Assembly (NCBI GenBank): GCA_030039865.1
Contig: JASHUS010000077.1
Span: forward strand, 1 to 6,814
Source of the DNA: Thermoplasmata archaeon
Lineage (GTDB): Archaea; Thermoplasmatota; Thermoplasmata; Lutacidiplasmatales; UBA184
Direction of reading: 5' to 3'
DNA: 6,814 bases
The first letter of the stretch is position 1, and the number at the start of each line of letters is the position of its first letter. A model generated the notes under the pieces. That model ran no database searches and was not told where the DNA came from. It saw only the letters and a program-made list of their open reading frames with translations. Both the position numbers and the translations under genes were made by a program. This document shows, one piece after another, positions 1 to 6,251 of this stretch.

Positions 1-1548
1 GAGCTCACCGAGCGGAGCGAGACCGAGTCGCGGAGCGCGGTCCAGCTGGGCAACCCGATCTTGAAGGAGCCGCTGATCCACGCCTGCCTCGAGGTCTTCG
101 ACCGCGGCTGGGTCCAGGGCCTCAAGGACCTCGGCGGCGGGGGCCTCGCGACCGCGTCCGGCGAGCTCGTCCACGCGGGCGGCTTCGGGTCCCGGATCGA
201 CCTCGACCGGGTCCCGCTGCGGGAGACCGGCCTCGCGCCCTGGGAGGTCTGGGTCTCCGAATCGCAGGAGCGGATGATCCTCGACGTGCGCCCGAAGGAC
301 GTCGACCGCCTGCTCGACGTCTTCCGACGATGGGACGTCCCCGCGACGCCGATCGGGGACGTGGCCCGCGGCCCGTACGAGACCATCGAGTGGAACGGCG
401 AGGTCGTGGGCCACCTGCGACTCGCCTTCCGGATCGACGCCGTGGAGCGCCGGCGTCCCCGCTCGGCCCGCCGGCGGACGTATGCCGATCCTCCGCCGGT
501 GCCGGACGATGATCTCGGGTCCCTCGTGCGGGAGCTCGTGCTCGCGCCGGACTCCCTGTCGCGCGAGTCCGTCCTGCGCGTCTACGATCACGAGGTACAG
601 GGCCGCACCGTCGTGAAGCCCCTGCACGGCCGGCCCGACTCGCCGTCCCACGGCGACGCCGCGGTGATCCAGCCGCGGCCGGAGAGCCCGGCCGGGCTCG
701 CGATCACGACCGCGGCCCAGCCCTGGGCCTGCCGGGAGGACCCCCTCGAGGGAGCGCGCGGGGTGGTCGAAGAGGCGGCGCGGAACCTGTACGCGGTCGG
801 CGCCCGCCCGGACGCGCTCAGCGACTGCCTCAACTTCGGCAACCCCGAGGATCCGAGCGTGATGGCGGACTTCGCCGCCGTGACGACCGGCCTCGCGAGC
901 GCCGCGCGGGCCCTCGGCTTCGTGGTGCCGTCCGGCAACGTGAGCTTCTACAACGGGGGCCTTTCGTCGAACATCCCGCCGAGCCCGTCCGTCCTCGCGA
1001 CAGGCCGGATCGAGCGGATCGATCGAGCGGTGACGAGCGACCTCAAGGAGGTCGGAGCCCCGCTCTATCTGGTCGGCCCGAGCCGGCCGGAGCTCGGAGG
1101 CTCGTTGTGGGCCCGCCGGACCGCGGCCCCGGCCCTCCGCGTCCCCCCGTCGAACCCCGGGGCGCTCCGCCGCGCCGGTGAGCGGCTGCTCCGCGCGATG
1201 CGGCAGCACGTCGTCCGGGCGGCGCACGACGTCTCCGACGGGGGCCTCGCCGTCACGCTGTGCGAGATGGCGTTCGGGGGAAGCCTCGGGTTCTCGGTCG
1301 ACGTCGCGGCGACGGGGCTACCGGGCCCGGGCCTCGCGCTCGTCGCGGAGGGGGGCTCGCGCTTCGTCGTCGAGATCCGCCCGGGGGCTGAGCGCGCGTT
1401 CGAACGGGCGATGGGTCCGATCCCCCACGCCGTTCTCGGCGAGGTCACGGAGCGGACGGGTACGATCCGATGGTCGGGCCGCTCGGTCGCGAGCCTCCCG
1501 CTCGATTCCCTCTACCCGCGCTGGCGCGACGGATTGGGTCTTCCGTAG
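1..1548 (+). CDS. purL: Phosphoribosylformylglycinamidine synthase subunit PurL, 5'-truncated by window edge
   Basis: PurL uses ATP and ammonia (from the PurQ glutaminase) to convert FGAR to FGAM in cytoplasmic purine synthesis. The frame is open from base 1, and coding similarity runs upstream of the first in-frame ATG/TTG: residues 12-19 (SAVQLGNP) match the conserved family stretch before the 'DLGGGGL' motif. The gene therefore starts outside the window and I annotate from base 1. In window residue numbers, KDLGGGGL is at 42-49, WVSESQERM at 84-92 (end of the first AIRS-like half), DHEVQGRTVV at 196-205, SDCLNFGNPEDP at 274-285, SGNVSFYN at 311-318, ELGGS at 364-368 and AHDVSDGGLAV at 408-418. 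These are the hallmarks of the second AIRS-type half. About 515 residues are present. The short PurL form usually has about 600-750, so the N-terminal ATP-binding part with its catalytic His is missing. The stop lies 5 bases before the next gene, which suggests an operon. The family call is very secure. Confidence 0.96.
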   Translation, partial: ELTERSETESRSAVQLGNPILKEPLIHACLEVFDRGWVQGLKDLGGGGLATASGELVHAGGFGSRIDLDRVPLRETGLAPWEVWVSESQERMILDVRPKDVDRLLDVFRRWDVPATPIGDVARGPYETIEWNGEVVGHLRLAFRIDAVERRRPRSARRRTYADPPPVPDDDLGSLVRELVLAPDSLSRESVLRVYDHEVQGRTVVKPLHGRPDSPSHGDAAVIQPRPESPAGLAITTAAQPWACREDPLEGARGVVEEAARNLYAVGARPDALSDCLNFGNPEDPSVMADFAAVTTGLASAARALGFVVPSGNVSFYNGGLSSNIPPSPSVLATGRIERIDRAVTSDLKEVGAPLYLVGPSRPELGGSLWARRTAAPALRVPPSNPGALRRAGERLLRAMRQHVVRAAHDVSDGGLAVTLCEMAFGGSLGFSVDVAATGLPGPGLALVAEGGSRFVVEIRPGAERAFERAMGPIPHAVLGEVTERTGTIRWSGRSVASLPLDSLYPRWRDGLGLP

Positions 1549-1553
1549 GGGCC

Positions 1554-2261
1554 ATGACGGTCACGGCGCTCGTCTCGGGAGGGAAGGACTCGATCTACGC
1601 CGCGTACCTCGCGGAGACCCAGGGTTGGCCGGTCGACGAACTGCTCACCCTCCGGCCCTCGGACCCCGAGTCGATGCTCTTCCACACCCCCAACCTCGAT
1701 CTCGTCGCGCTGCAGGCGCGCGCCTGGGGGAAGCGGCATCGGGAGGCCGCGGTGACCGAGCCGGGCGAGGCCGGCGAGCTCGCCGCGCTCCGGCGGGCCC
1801 TCGCGGGCTACTCCGGTCCGATCAGCGTCGGGGCGATCGAGTCGTCGTATCAGTGGGCGCGCGTGGTGCGGGTCGGGGACGAGCTGGGTCGGCGGGTCTA
1901 TGCGCCGCTCTGGCGCACGGAGCCGGAGCGCGTGGTCCGCGAGGAGATCGCCGCCGGGCTCGACGCGCGCCTCGTGCACCTCGCTGCCGAGCCCTTGACC
2001 CCGGAGCTCCTCGGGCGCCGGATCGATCCGTCCCTCCTCCAAGAGCTCGAACGACGCAGCCGAACGATCCGACCGGTCCACGTCGCCGGCGAGGGGGGCG
2101 AGTACGAGACGCTCGTCGTCGACGCGCCGTTCTTCCGCGAGCGGCTCGTCCTCGACCGGACCGAAGCGATCGAGTCGGGGACGACGGCCCGCCTGGCGGT
2201 CCGGGCCGCGCATCTCGAACCCAAACCGAAGCGGCCGGAGCGGGGCGATGCCGCGGGCTGA
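1554..2261 (+). CDS. dph6: Dph6-like ATP pyrophosphatase, probable diphthine-ammonia ligase
   Basis: This is an N-type ATP pyrophosphatase of the Dph6 family. In archaea and eukaryotes the family carries out the last step of diphthamide synthesis, the ATP-dependent amidation of diphthine on elongation factor 2. The 235-residue product has the PP-loop SGGKDS at residues 8-13, the family motif FHTPN at 43-47, the block VGAIESSYQWAR at 92-103, PLW at 118-120, and the signature GEGGEYETLV at 179-188. The length fits the archaeal single-domain form, without the C-terminal extensions of eukaryotic Dph6. I chose the ATG at 1554. An ATG at 1470 would add 28 residues with no family similarity inside the purL reading region, whereas proteins of this family begin only a few residues before the PP-loop. 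The start is 5 bases after the purL stop and the end overlaps the next gene by 14 bases, so co-translation is likely. Bacterial homologues exist with unproven roles, so the exact substrate is inferred. Confidence 0.88.
   Translation: MTVTALVSGGKDSIYAAYLAETQGWPVDELLTLRPSDPESMLFHTPNLDLVALQARAWGKRHREAAVTEPGEAGELAALRRALAGYSGPISVGAIESSYQWARVVRVGDELGRRVYAPLWRTEPERVVREEIAAGLDARLVHLAAEPLTPELLGRRIDPSLLQELERRSRTIRPVHVAGEGGEYETLVVDAPFFRERLVLDRTEAIESGTTARLAVRAAHLEPKPKRPERGDAAG
2237..2240 (+). promoter_or_regulatory. Shine-Dalgarno of the methyltransferase gene
   Basis: GGAG lies 7 bases before the ATG at 2248, within the last codons of the upstream dph6-like gene. It supports this start and suggests that ribosomes ending on the upstream gene reinitiate here. 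Confidence 0.5.
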
Positions 2262-3030
2262 CGGGCCGATCCCGCTCGCCCCGGCCGTCCGGCGGGGACT
2301 GCGCGAAGCGGTCGTCACGCTCGGAGATCCTCGGGCCGCGCCGAACCTGCGATGGCTGAGCGCGCTCGCCGGACCGGCCGCCGACCGACTGCCCGCGGTG
2401 CTCGCCGAGCTCCCCCGGCTCGGCGAGATCGACGCGGAGATCCGGGACCGCCACCGCACCGAGGGCCGCCGCTCGTTCGCGCAGATCCGCGCGCCGTTCG
2501 AGCTGTACGCGCTCGTACGGATCCTGCGGCCCGCGCACGTGATCGAGACCGGCGTCTCGAGCGGCGTGTCGTCGGCCCACTTCCTCGCCGCGCTCCGACG
2601 GAACGGGCGGGGCACGCTCCACTCGATCGACTTTCCCACCGCCCAGCGGTCCGAGCGGTTCGGGCCCCGCGATTCGCCCGTCGCCCTCCCGCGCGGTCGG
2701 TCGACCGGCTGGGCCGTGCCCGAGGCCCTGCGCCGGGGCTGGGACCTGCGCATCGGGCCCAGCCAGGCGCTCCTGCCGCCGCTGGTCGAGGAGATCGACG
2801 AGCTCGGGATCTTCCTGCACGACAGCCTCCACACCCCGAGCCATCTCGCGTTCGAGCTCGCCACCGTCCGTCCGAAGCTCCGCCCCGGCTCGGTCGTGCT
2901 CGCCGACAACACCGTCTGGACCGGACAGGCGTTCCCGCGCTTCGCGGACCACCTCGGGGCCCGGGTCCGGCGGAGGGGCCGGTCCGACCTCGTCGGGCTC
3001 CGGCTGCCCGACCCGGCGCCGCGTGCGTGA
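2248..3030 (+). CDS. Class I SAM-dependent methyltransferase, substrate unknown
   Basis: The 260-residue protein looks like a Rossmann-fold methyltransferase of the Methyltransf_24-like group. The glycine-rich SAM loop is VIETGVSSGVSS (residues 98-109). It is followed by LHSID at 124-128, whose Asp128 fits the acidic residue that binds the SAM ribose, then FLHDSLHT at 189-196 and a late strand VVLADN at 216-221. About 80 N-terminal residues before the fold are mostly helical in character and may form a substrate cap. No signal peptide or membrane segment is visible. The ATG at 2248 has GGAG at 2237-2240, 7 bases upstream, and lies inside the end of the dph6-like gene, so translational coupling is likely. 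The diphthamide methylase Dph5 belongs to a different fold (tetrapyrrole methylase-like), so this is not Dph5. Methylation of a small molecule or protein is possible. I cannot name the substrate, and hydroxylase-like annotations of similar folds are an alternative. Confidence 0.82.
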   Translation: MPRADGPIPLAPAVRRGLREAVVTLGDPRAAPNLRWLSALAGPAADRLPAVLAELPRLGEIDAEIRDRHRTEGRRSFAQIRAPFELYALVRILRPAHVIETGVSSGVSSAHFLAALRRNGRGTLHSIDFPTAQRSERFGPRDSPVALPRGRSTGWAVPEALRRGWDLRIGPSQALLPPLVEEIDELGIFLHDSLHTPSHLAFELATVRPKLRPGSVVLADNTVWTGQAFPRFADHLGARVRRRGRSDLVGLRLPDPAPRA

Positions 3031-3036
3031 CCTCGA

Positions 3037-3047
3037 TGTTATAGGAA
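3037..3047 (+). promoter_or_regulatory. Possible archaeal TATA-box promoter for the mutase-folC-nth unit
   Basis: The 50-base gap between the methyltransferase stop and the mutase ATG holds the AT-rich patch TGTTATAGGAA, which stands out against the surrounding GC-rich DNA. If it is a TATA box centred near 3041, archaeal spacing (about 25 bases) would put transcription start near 3066, leaving a short leader that contains GAGG (3069-3072), 8 bases before the ATG. I do not see a convincing purine-rich BRE element just upstream. The assignment rests on composition, position and spacing only. Confidence 0.35.
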
Positions 3048-3080
3048 GGGGGCGTACCTAGGGTCCTCGAGGCCCGCCCG

Positions 3081-4793
3081 ATGGCGTCCAGCCGCGCCGA
3101 ACCGATCTCGCGAGGGAGCGTTCCGAAGGGCTCGGCGTCGCCCGTCGAGCGGGAGCGTCGACGCTGGACCGAAGAGCTGCTGGGCCCGGCGCTCGCGAAG
3201 AGCCCGGAGCGTCGGTCGGAGTTCGCCACGCTCGGGGGGATTCCCATCGAGCGCCTCTACGGGCCGGGCGACCCGCGGTCCGGATTCGAGCGGATCGGCT
3301 ACCCCGGCCAGCCCCCGTTCACCCGGGGCATCCACCCGACGATGTACCGGGGCCGTCTCTGGTCGATGCGGATGTTCTCGGGGTTCGGCTCCCCCGAGGA
3401 CACGAACCGGCGCTTCCGCTACCTGCTCGCGCACGGAGAGTCGGGGCTCTCGATCGCGTTCGACGATCCGACCCTGTACGGCCTCGACGCCGACGACCGC
3501 GAGAGCCTCGGCGAGGTCGGGAAGTGCGGGGTGAACGTGAGCTCGCTCGACGACATGCGCCGCCTGCTCGCCGGCATCCCGCTCGGTCGGGTCACGACCA
3601 GCATGACGATCAACGCGCCCGCGAACATCGTCTGGGGGATGTACCTGCTCGCCGGACGGGCGGGCGGCGTGCCGTTCGACCGACTCGGGGGGACGACGCA
3701 GAACGACATCCTGAAGGAGTACATCGCGCAGAAGGAGTTCCTCTACCCGCCGCGACCGGCGCTGCGGCTCGTCACCGACACGATCGAGTACGCGACGACC
3801 GAGACGCCGCGCTGGAACCCGGTCTCGATCTCGGGCTATCACATCCGCGAGGCCGGCTCGACGGCCGTGCAGGAGCTCGCGTTCACGCTCGCCGACGGCC
3901 GAACGTACGTCGCGGAGGCGAAGGCCCGCGGGATCGACGTCGACGAGTTCGCGCCGCGGCTCTCGTTCTTCTTCAACTCGCACAACGACCTCTTCGAGGA
4001 GGTCGCGAAGTTCCGCGCGGCCCGCCGGATCTGGGCGGACGTGATGCGGGAGGAGTTCGGCGCGAAGAAGGAGCGGTCGCGCTGGATGCGCTTCCACACG
4101 CAGACGGCCGGCTGCTCGTGCACGGCGCAGCAGCCCGAGCTCAACGTCGTGCGCACGACCGTCCAGGCCCTCGCCGCGGTGCTCGGCGGCACGCAGTCGC
4201 TCCACACCAACTCCTACGACGAGGCGATCCAACTCCCGAGCGAGGACGCGGTGCGCATCGCGCTGCGCACGCAGCAGATCCTCGCCCACGAGACCGGCCT
4301 CGCGGACGCGATCGATCCGTTCGCGGGCAGCTACTACGTGGAGTGGCTGACGGACGAGATGGAGTCGGCCGTCCACCGCTACTTCGATCGGATCGACCAG
4401 ATGGGCGGCGTGGTCGCCGGCATCGAGCGGGGGTTCTTCCAGCGCGAGATCCAGGAATCGTCGTTCCGCTACCAGCGGGCGGTCGAGAGCGGGACGGCGA
4501 AGATCGTCGGGGTGAACGCCTACACGATCGACGCGCCCGTGAAGGTCCCGCGGCTCAAGATCTCGGAGCGGGCCCGGCGCACGCAGTCGGCCCGCCTCCG
4601 CTCGCTGCGCGCGCGCCGCAATCCCCGGCGTCACGCGGCGGCGCTCGACCGCCTGCGCCGGGTCGCGGAGACACCGGCCGAGAACACGATGCCGGCGGTG
4701 CTCGACGCGCTGCGCGCGCGTGCCACCCTCGGGGAGATCGTCCGGGCGTTCCAGGACGTCTACGGGCCGTACCGGGAGCGTTCGACGTACTGA
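3081..4793 (+). CDS. B12-dependent acyl-CoA mutase large subunit (methylmalonyl-CoA mutase family, isobutyryl-CoA mutase-like active site)
   Basis: This is a complete 570-residue catalytic subunit of the adenosylcobalamin-dependent acyl-CoA mutase family, which moves a carbon group within a CoA thioester by a radical mechanism. Family blocks in order are PFTRGIHPTMYRGRLWSMR (79-97), GLSIAFDDPT (122-131), GEVGKCGVN (144-152), TQNDILKEYIAQKEFLYPP (206-224), SISGYHIREAG (249-259), FAPRLSFFFNSHNDLFEE (290-307), RFHTQTAGCSCTAQQP (337-352) and LGGTQSLHTNS (368-378). His254 and Gln207 match the catalytic His244 and Gln197 of Propionibacterium methylmalonyl-CoA mutase. The positions of its Tyr89 and Arg207 hold Phe99 and Gln217, as in isobutyryl-CoA mutase (Phe80/Gln198), so the substrate may not be methylmalonyl-CoA. 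There is no C-terminal cobalamin-binding domain. The length fits the separate-subunit type (IcmA or archaeal mutA-N), whose ~140-residue B12 subunit must be encoded elsewhere. The ATG start has GAGG 8 bases upstream. The family is certain; the substrate is not. Confidence 0.93.
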   Translation: MASSRAEPISRGSVPKGSASPVERERRRWTEELLGPALAKSPERRSEFATLGGIPIERLYGPGDPRSGFERIGYPGQPPFTRGIHPTMYRGRLWSMRMFSGFGSPEDTNRRFRYLLAHGESGLSIAFDDPTLYGLDADDRESLGEVGKCGVNVSSLDDMRRLLAGIPLGRVTTSMTINAPANIVWGMYLLAGRAGGVPFDRLGGTTQNDILKEYIAQKEFLYPPRPALRLVTDTIEYATTETPRWNPVSISGYHIREAGSTAVQELAFTLADGRTYVAEAKARGIDVDEFAPRLSFFFNSHNDLFEEVAKFRAARRIWADVMREEFGAKKERSRWMRFHTQTAGCSCTAQQPELNVVRTTVQALAAVLGGTQSLHTNSYDEAIQLPSEDAVRIALRTQQILAHETGLADAIDPFAGSYYVEWLTDEMESAVHRYFDRIDQMGGVVAGIERGFFQREIQESSFRYQRAVESGTAKIVGVNAYTIDAPVKVPRLKISERARRTQSARLRSLRARRNPRRHAAALDRLRRVAETPAENTMPAVLDALRARATLGEIVRAFQDVYGPYRERSTY

Positions 4794-4795
4794 CC

Positions 4796-6232
4796 GTGCC
4801 GGCCGATTCGGGCCTCGACGGCGACCGGGCGACGCGCGTGGACGCACCGGGCGAGCCGTCCGACTATCGCGCGAGCCTGGACCGGCTCTTCCAGCGCCGG
4901 CGCTTCGGTCTCAAGCCCGGCCTCGAGGTCGTCGAGGCCCTGCTCGCGGAGCTCGGCCATCCCGAGCGCGCGTACCCGGCCGTCCACGTCACGGGCAGCA
5001 AGGGGAAGGGCTCGGTCGCCGCGATGACGCAGGCGATCCTCTCCGCCGCCGGGCTCCGGACCGGACTCTTCACCTCCCCGCACCTCGTCAGCTACCGGGA
5101 GCGGATCCAGCTCGACGGACACCGGATCGAACCGACGGACGTCGTGGCCGGCCTCGCCCGCATCGAAGCCGCGGCGGACGCGCTCCGCCGCCGGGGGACG
5201 GTCGATCGGGAGCCGACGTTCTTCGAGGCGACGACGGCCCTCGCGCTCGACTGGTTCGCCCGGGAGCGGGCGGACGCCGCCGTGGTCGAGGTCGGCGTCG
5301 GGGGCCGGCTCGACGCCACGAACGTCCTCGACGCGCGGGTCGGCGTCATCACGACGATCGAGCTCGAGCACACCGACATCCTCGGACCCACGGTCGCCGA
5401 CATCGCGCGCGAGAAATCGGGGATCTTCCACGCCGGCATGGTCGGCGTCATCGGCGAGCTTCCGACCGAAGCGCGTCGGGTCGTCGAGGACACCACCGGT
5501 CGGCTCGGCGTGCCCGTCTGGCACCTCGGCGAGGAGGTCCACGTCGGGGACCGGACCCTCTCCGAGAAGGGGCAGACGTTCACCGTCCGTGTCCCGGGGC
5601 GCACCTGGGAAGCGGTCGATATCCCGCTGCTCGGCCGGTTCCAGCCCTCGAACGCGGCGCTCGCGCTCGCGGCGGCCCACCGGTTCCTCGAGCGGGGCGG
5701 GCACGCGCCCGCCCCCGCCTCGGCCCGTCGCGCCCTGAGCGCCGTGCGCTGGCCCGGTCGACTCGAGCGGATCGCCCGACGGCCCGAGCTCTTCTTCGAC
5801 GTGGCGCACACGCCCGAGAGCGCGCGCGCGATCGCGGAGAGCCTCGGCGAGATCGCGCCGCTCAGCGACGCGTCGGCGAGCGCGATCCTCTTCGGCTGCC
5901 TGCGCGGCAAGGACGTGGGGCGGATCCTCGACGCGCTGGCGCCGCTCGCCCGGACGCTCGTCGTCGTGCCGGTGCGCTCCGAGCGCGGGCTCGATCCGGC
6001 GGAGATCCGGCCCCTCGCAACCGGGCGGTTCCCGCGCGTGGTCGCGACGCACGCCGCGGAGGCGGGCCTCGCGCTCGCGCGGGCGGCGACGGGCCCGGAC
6101 GGCTTCACGCTGGTCGTCGGCAGCGATTACCTCGTCGGCGAGCTGATGCGCTCGGCGCACCCCGCGGTCGACGAGCCGGACCTCTCCGACCCCGGGCTCG
6201 GGGACCGGCCCTCGCCCCCGCCGGACCGCTGA
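4796..6232 (+). CDS. folC: Folylpolyglutamate synthase / dihydrofolate synthase FolC
   Basis: FolC is a Mur-ligase-family enzyme that adds glutamate to folates, and often to dihydropteroate, with ATP in the cytoplasm. From the GTG at 4796 the product has 478 residues: RFGLKPGLE (36-44), P-loop VTGSKGKGS (65-73), TSPHL (93-97), ERIQLDG (102-108), VVEVGVGGRLDATNV (163-177), the Mg/ATP region IELEHTDILGPTVADIAREKSGI (188-210) with Lys207 at the carbamylated-lysine position, the linker DIPLLGRFQPSNAALA (275-290), and a C-terminal ligase domain with DVAHTPESA (335-343) and VVGSDYLVGEL (440-450). The P-loop reads SKGKGS where the textbook form is TNGKGS, and the AHT motif resembles eukaryotic FPGS more than the bacterial AHN. 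GTG 4796 lies 2 bases after the mutase stop without a clear Shine-Dalgarno. GTG 4838 would remove 14 residues and still keep the whole domain. The ~25-residue acidic, proline-rich tail (from about 453) lies outside the fold. Whether it also has dihydrofolate synthase activity cannot be read from the sequence. Confidence 0.9.
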   Translation: MPADSGLDGDRATRVDAPGEPSDYRASLDRLFQRRRFGLKPGLEVVEALLAELGHPERAYPAVHVTGSKGKGSVAAMTQAILSAAGLRTGLFTSPHLVSYRERIQLDGHRIEPTDVVAGLARIEAAADALRRRGTVDREPTFFEATTALALDWFARERADAAVVEVGVGGRLDATNVLDARVGVITTIELEHTDILGPTVADIAREKSGIFHAGMVGVIGELPTEARRVVEDTTGRLGVPVWHLGEEVHVGDRTLSEKGQTFTVRVPGRTWEAVDIPLLGRFQPSNAALALAAAHRFLERGGHAPAPASARRALSAVRWPGRLERIARRPELFFDVAHTPESARAIAESLGEIAPLSDASASAILFGCLRGKDVGRILDALAPLARTLVVVPVRSERGLDPAEIRPLATGRFPRVVATHAAEAGLALARAATGPDGFTLVVGSDYLVGELMRSAHPAVDEPDLSDPGLGDRPSPPPDR

Positions 6233-6240
6233 GCGACGCC

Positions 6241-6246
6241 GGAGGT
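6241..6246 (+). promoter_or_regulatory. Strong Shine-Dalgarno of the endonuclease III gene
   Basis: GGAGGT lies 5 bases before the ATG at 6252, in the 19-base gap after folC. It is the best match to the anti-Shine-Dalgarno in the window and fixes the nth start. Confidence 0.75.
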
Positions 6247-6251
6247 TTCGC

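Noticed and set aside
1009..1038. Local repetition of GGATCGA/GATCGAGCGG units in purL
   Set aside because: It encodes ordinary residues (RIERIDRA) and reflects GC-rich codon choice. There is no array or conserved repeat.
1470..1553. Upstream ATG giving the dph6 product 28 more residues and a 79-base overlap with purL
   Set aside because: The added residues have no family similarity, and the ATG at 1554 puts the PP-loop at the usual distance from the N-terminus.
1512..2952. Long overlapping - strand frames opposite dph6 and the methyltransferase
   Set aside because: They are low-complexity products with no recognisable domains, and both + strand genes carry clear motifs.
3081..4793. 2-hydroxyisobutyryl-CoA mutase as the identity of the mutase
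   Set aside because: That enzyme has Ile at the Phe99 position and Asp at the Ala126 position. Neither is present here.
3039..4847. 602-codon open frame on the - strand opposite the mutase
   Set aside because: Its protein is low-complexity, rich in Arg, Ala, Pro and Val, with no family motif. The + strand has an unmistakable mutase. Long antisense frames are expected when codon third positions are nearly all G or C.
3524..6232. 902-codon + strand open frame that could look like a fusion ending in FolC
   Set aside because: Only the part from about 4796 resembles a protein family. The upstream part is an Arg/Gly-rich shadow of the mutase in another frame.
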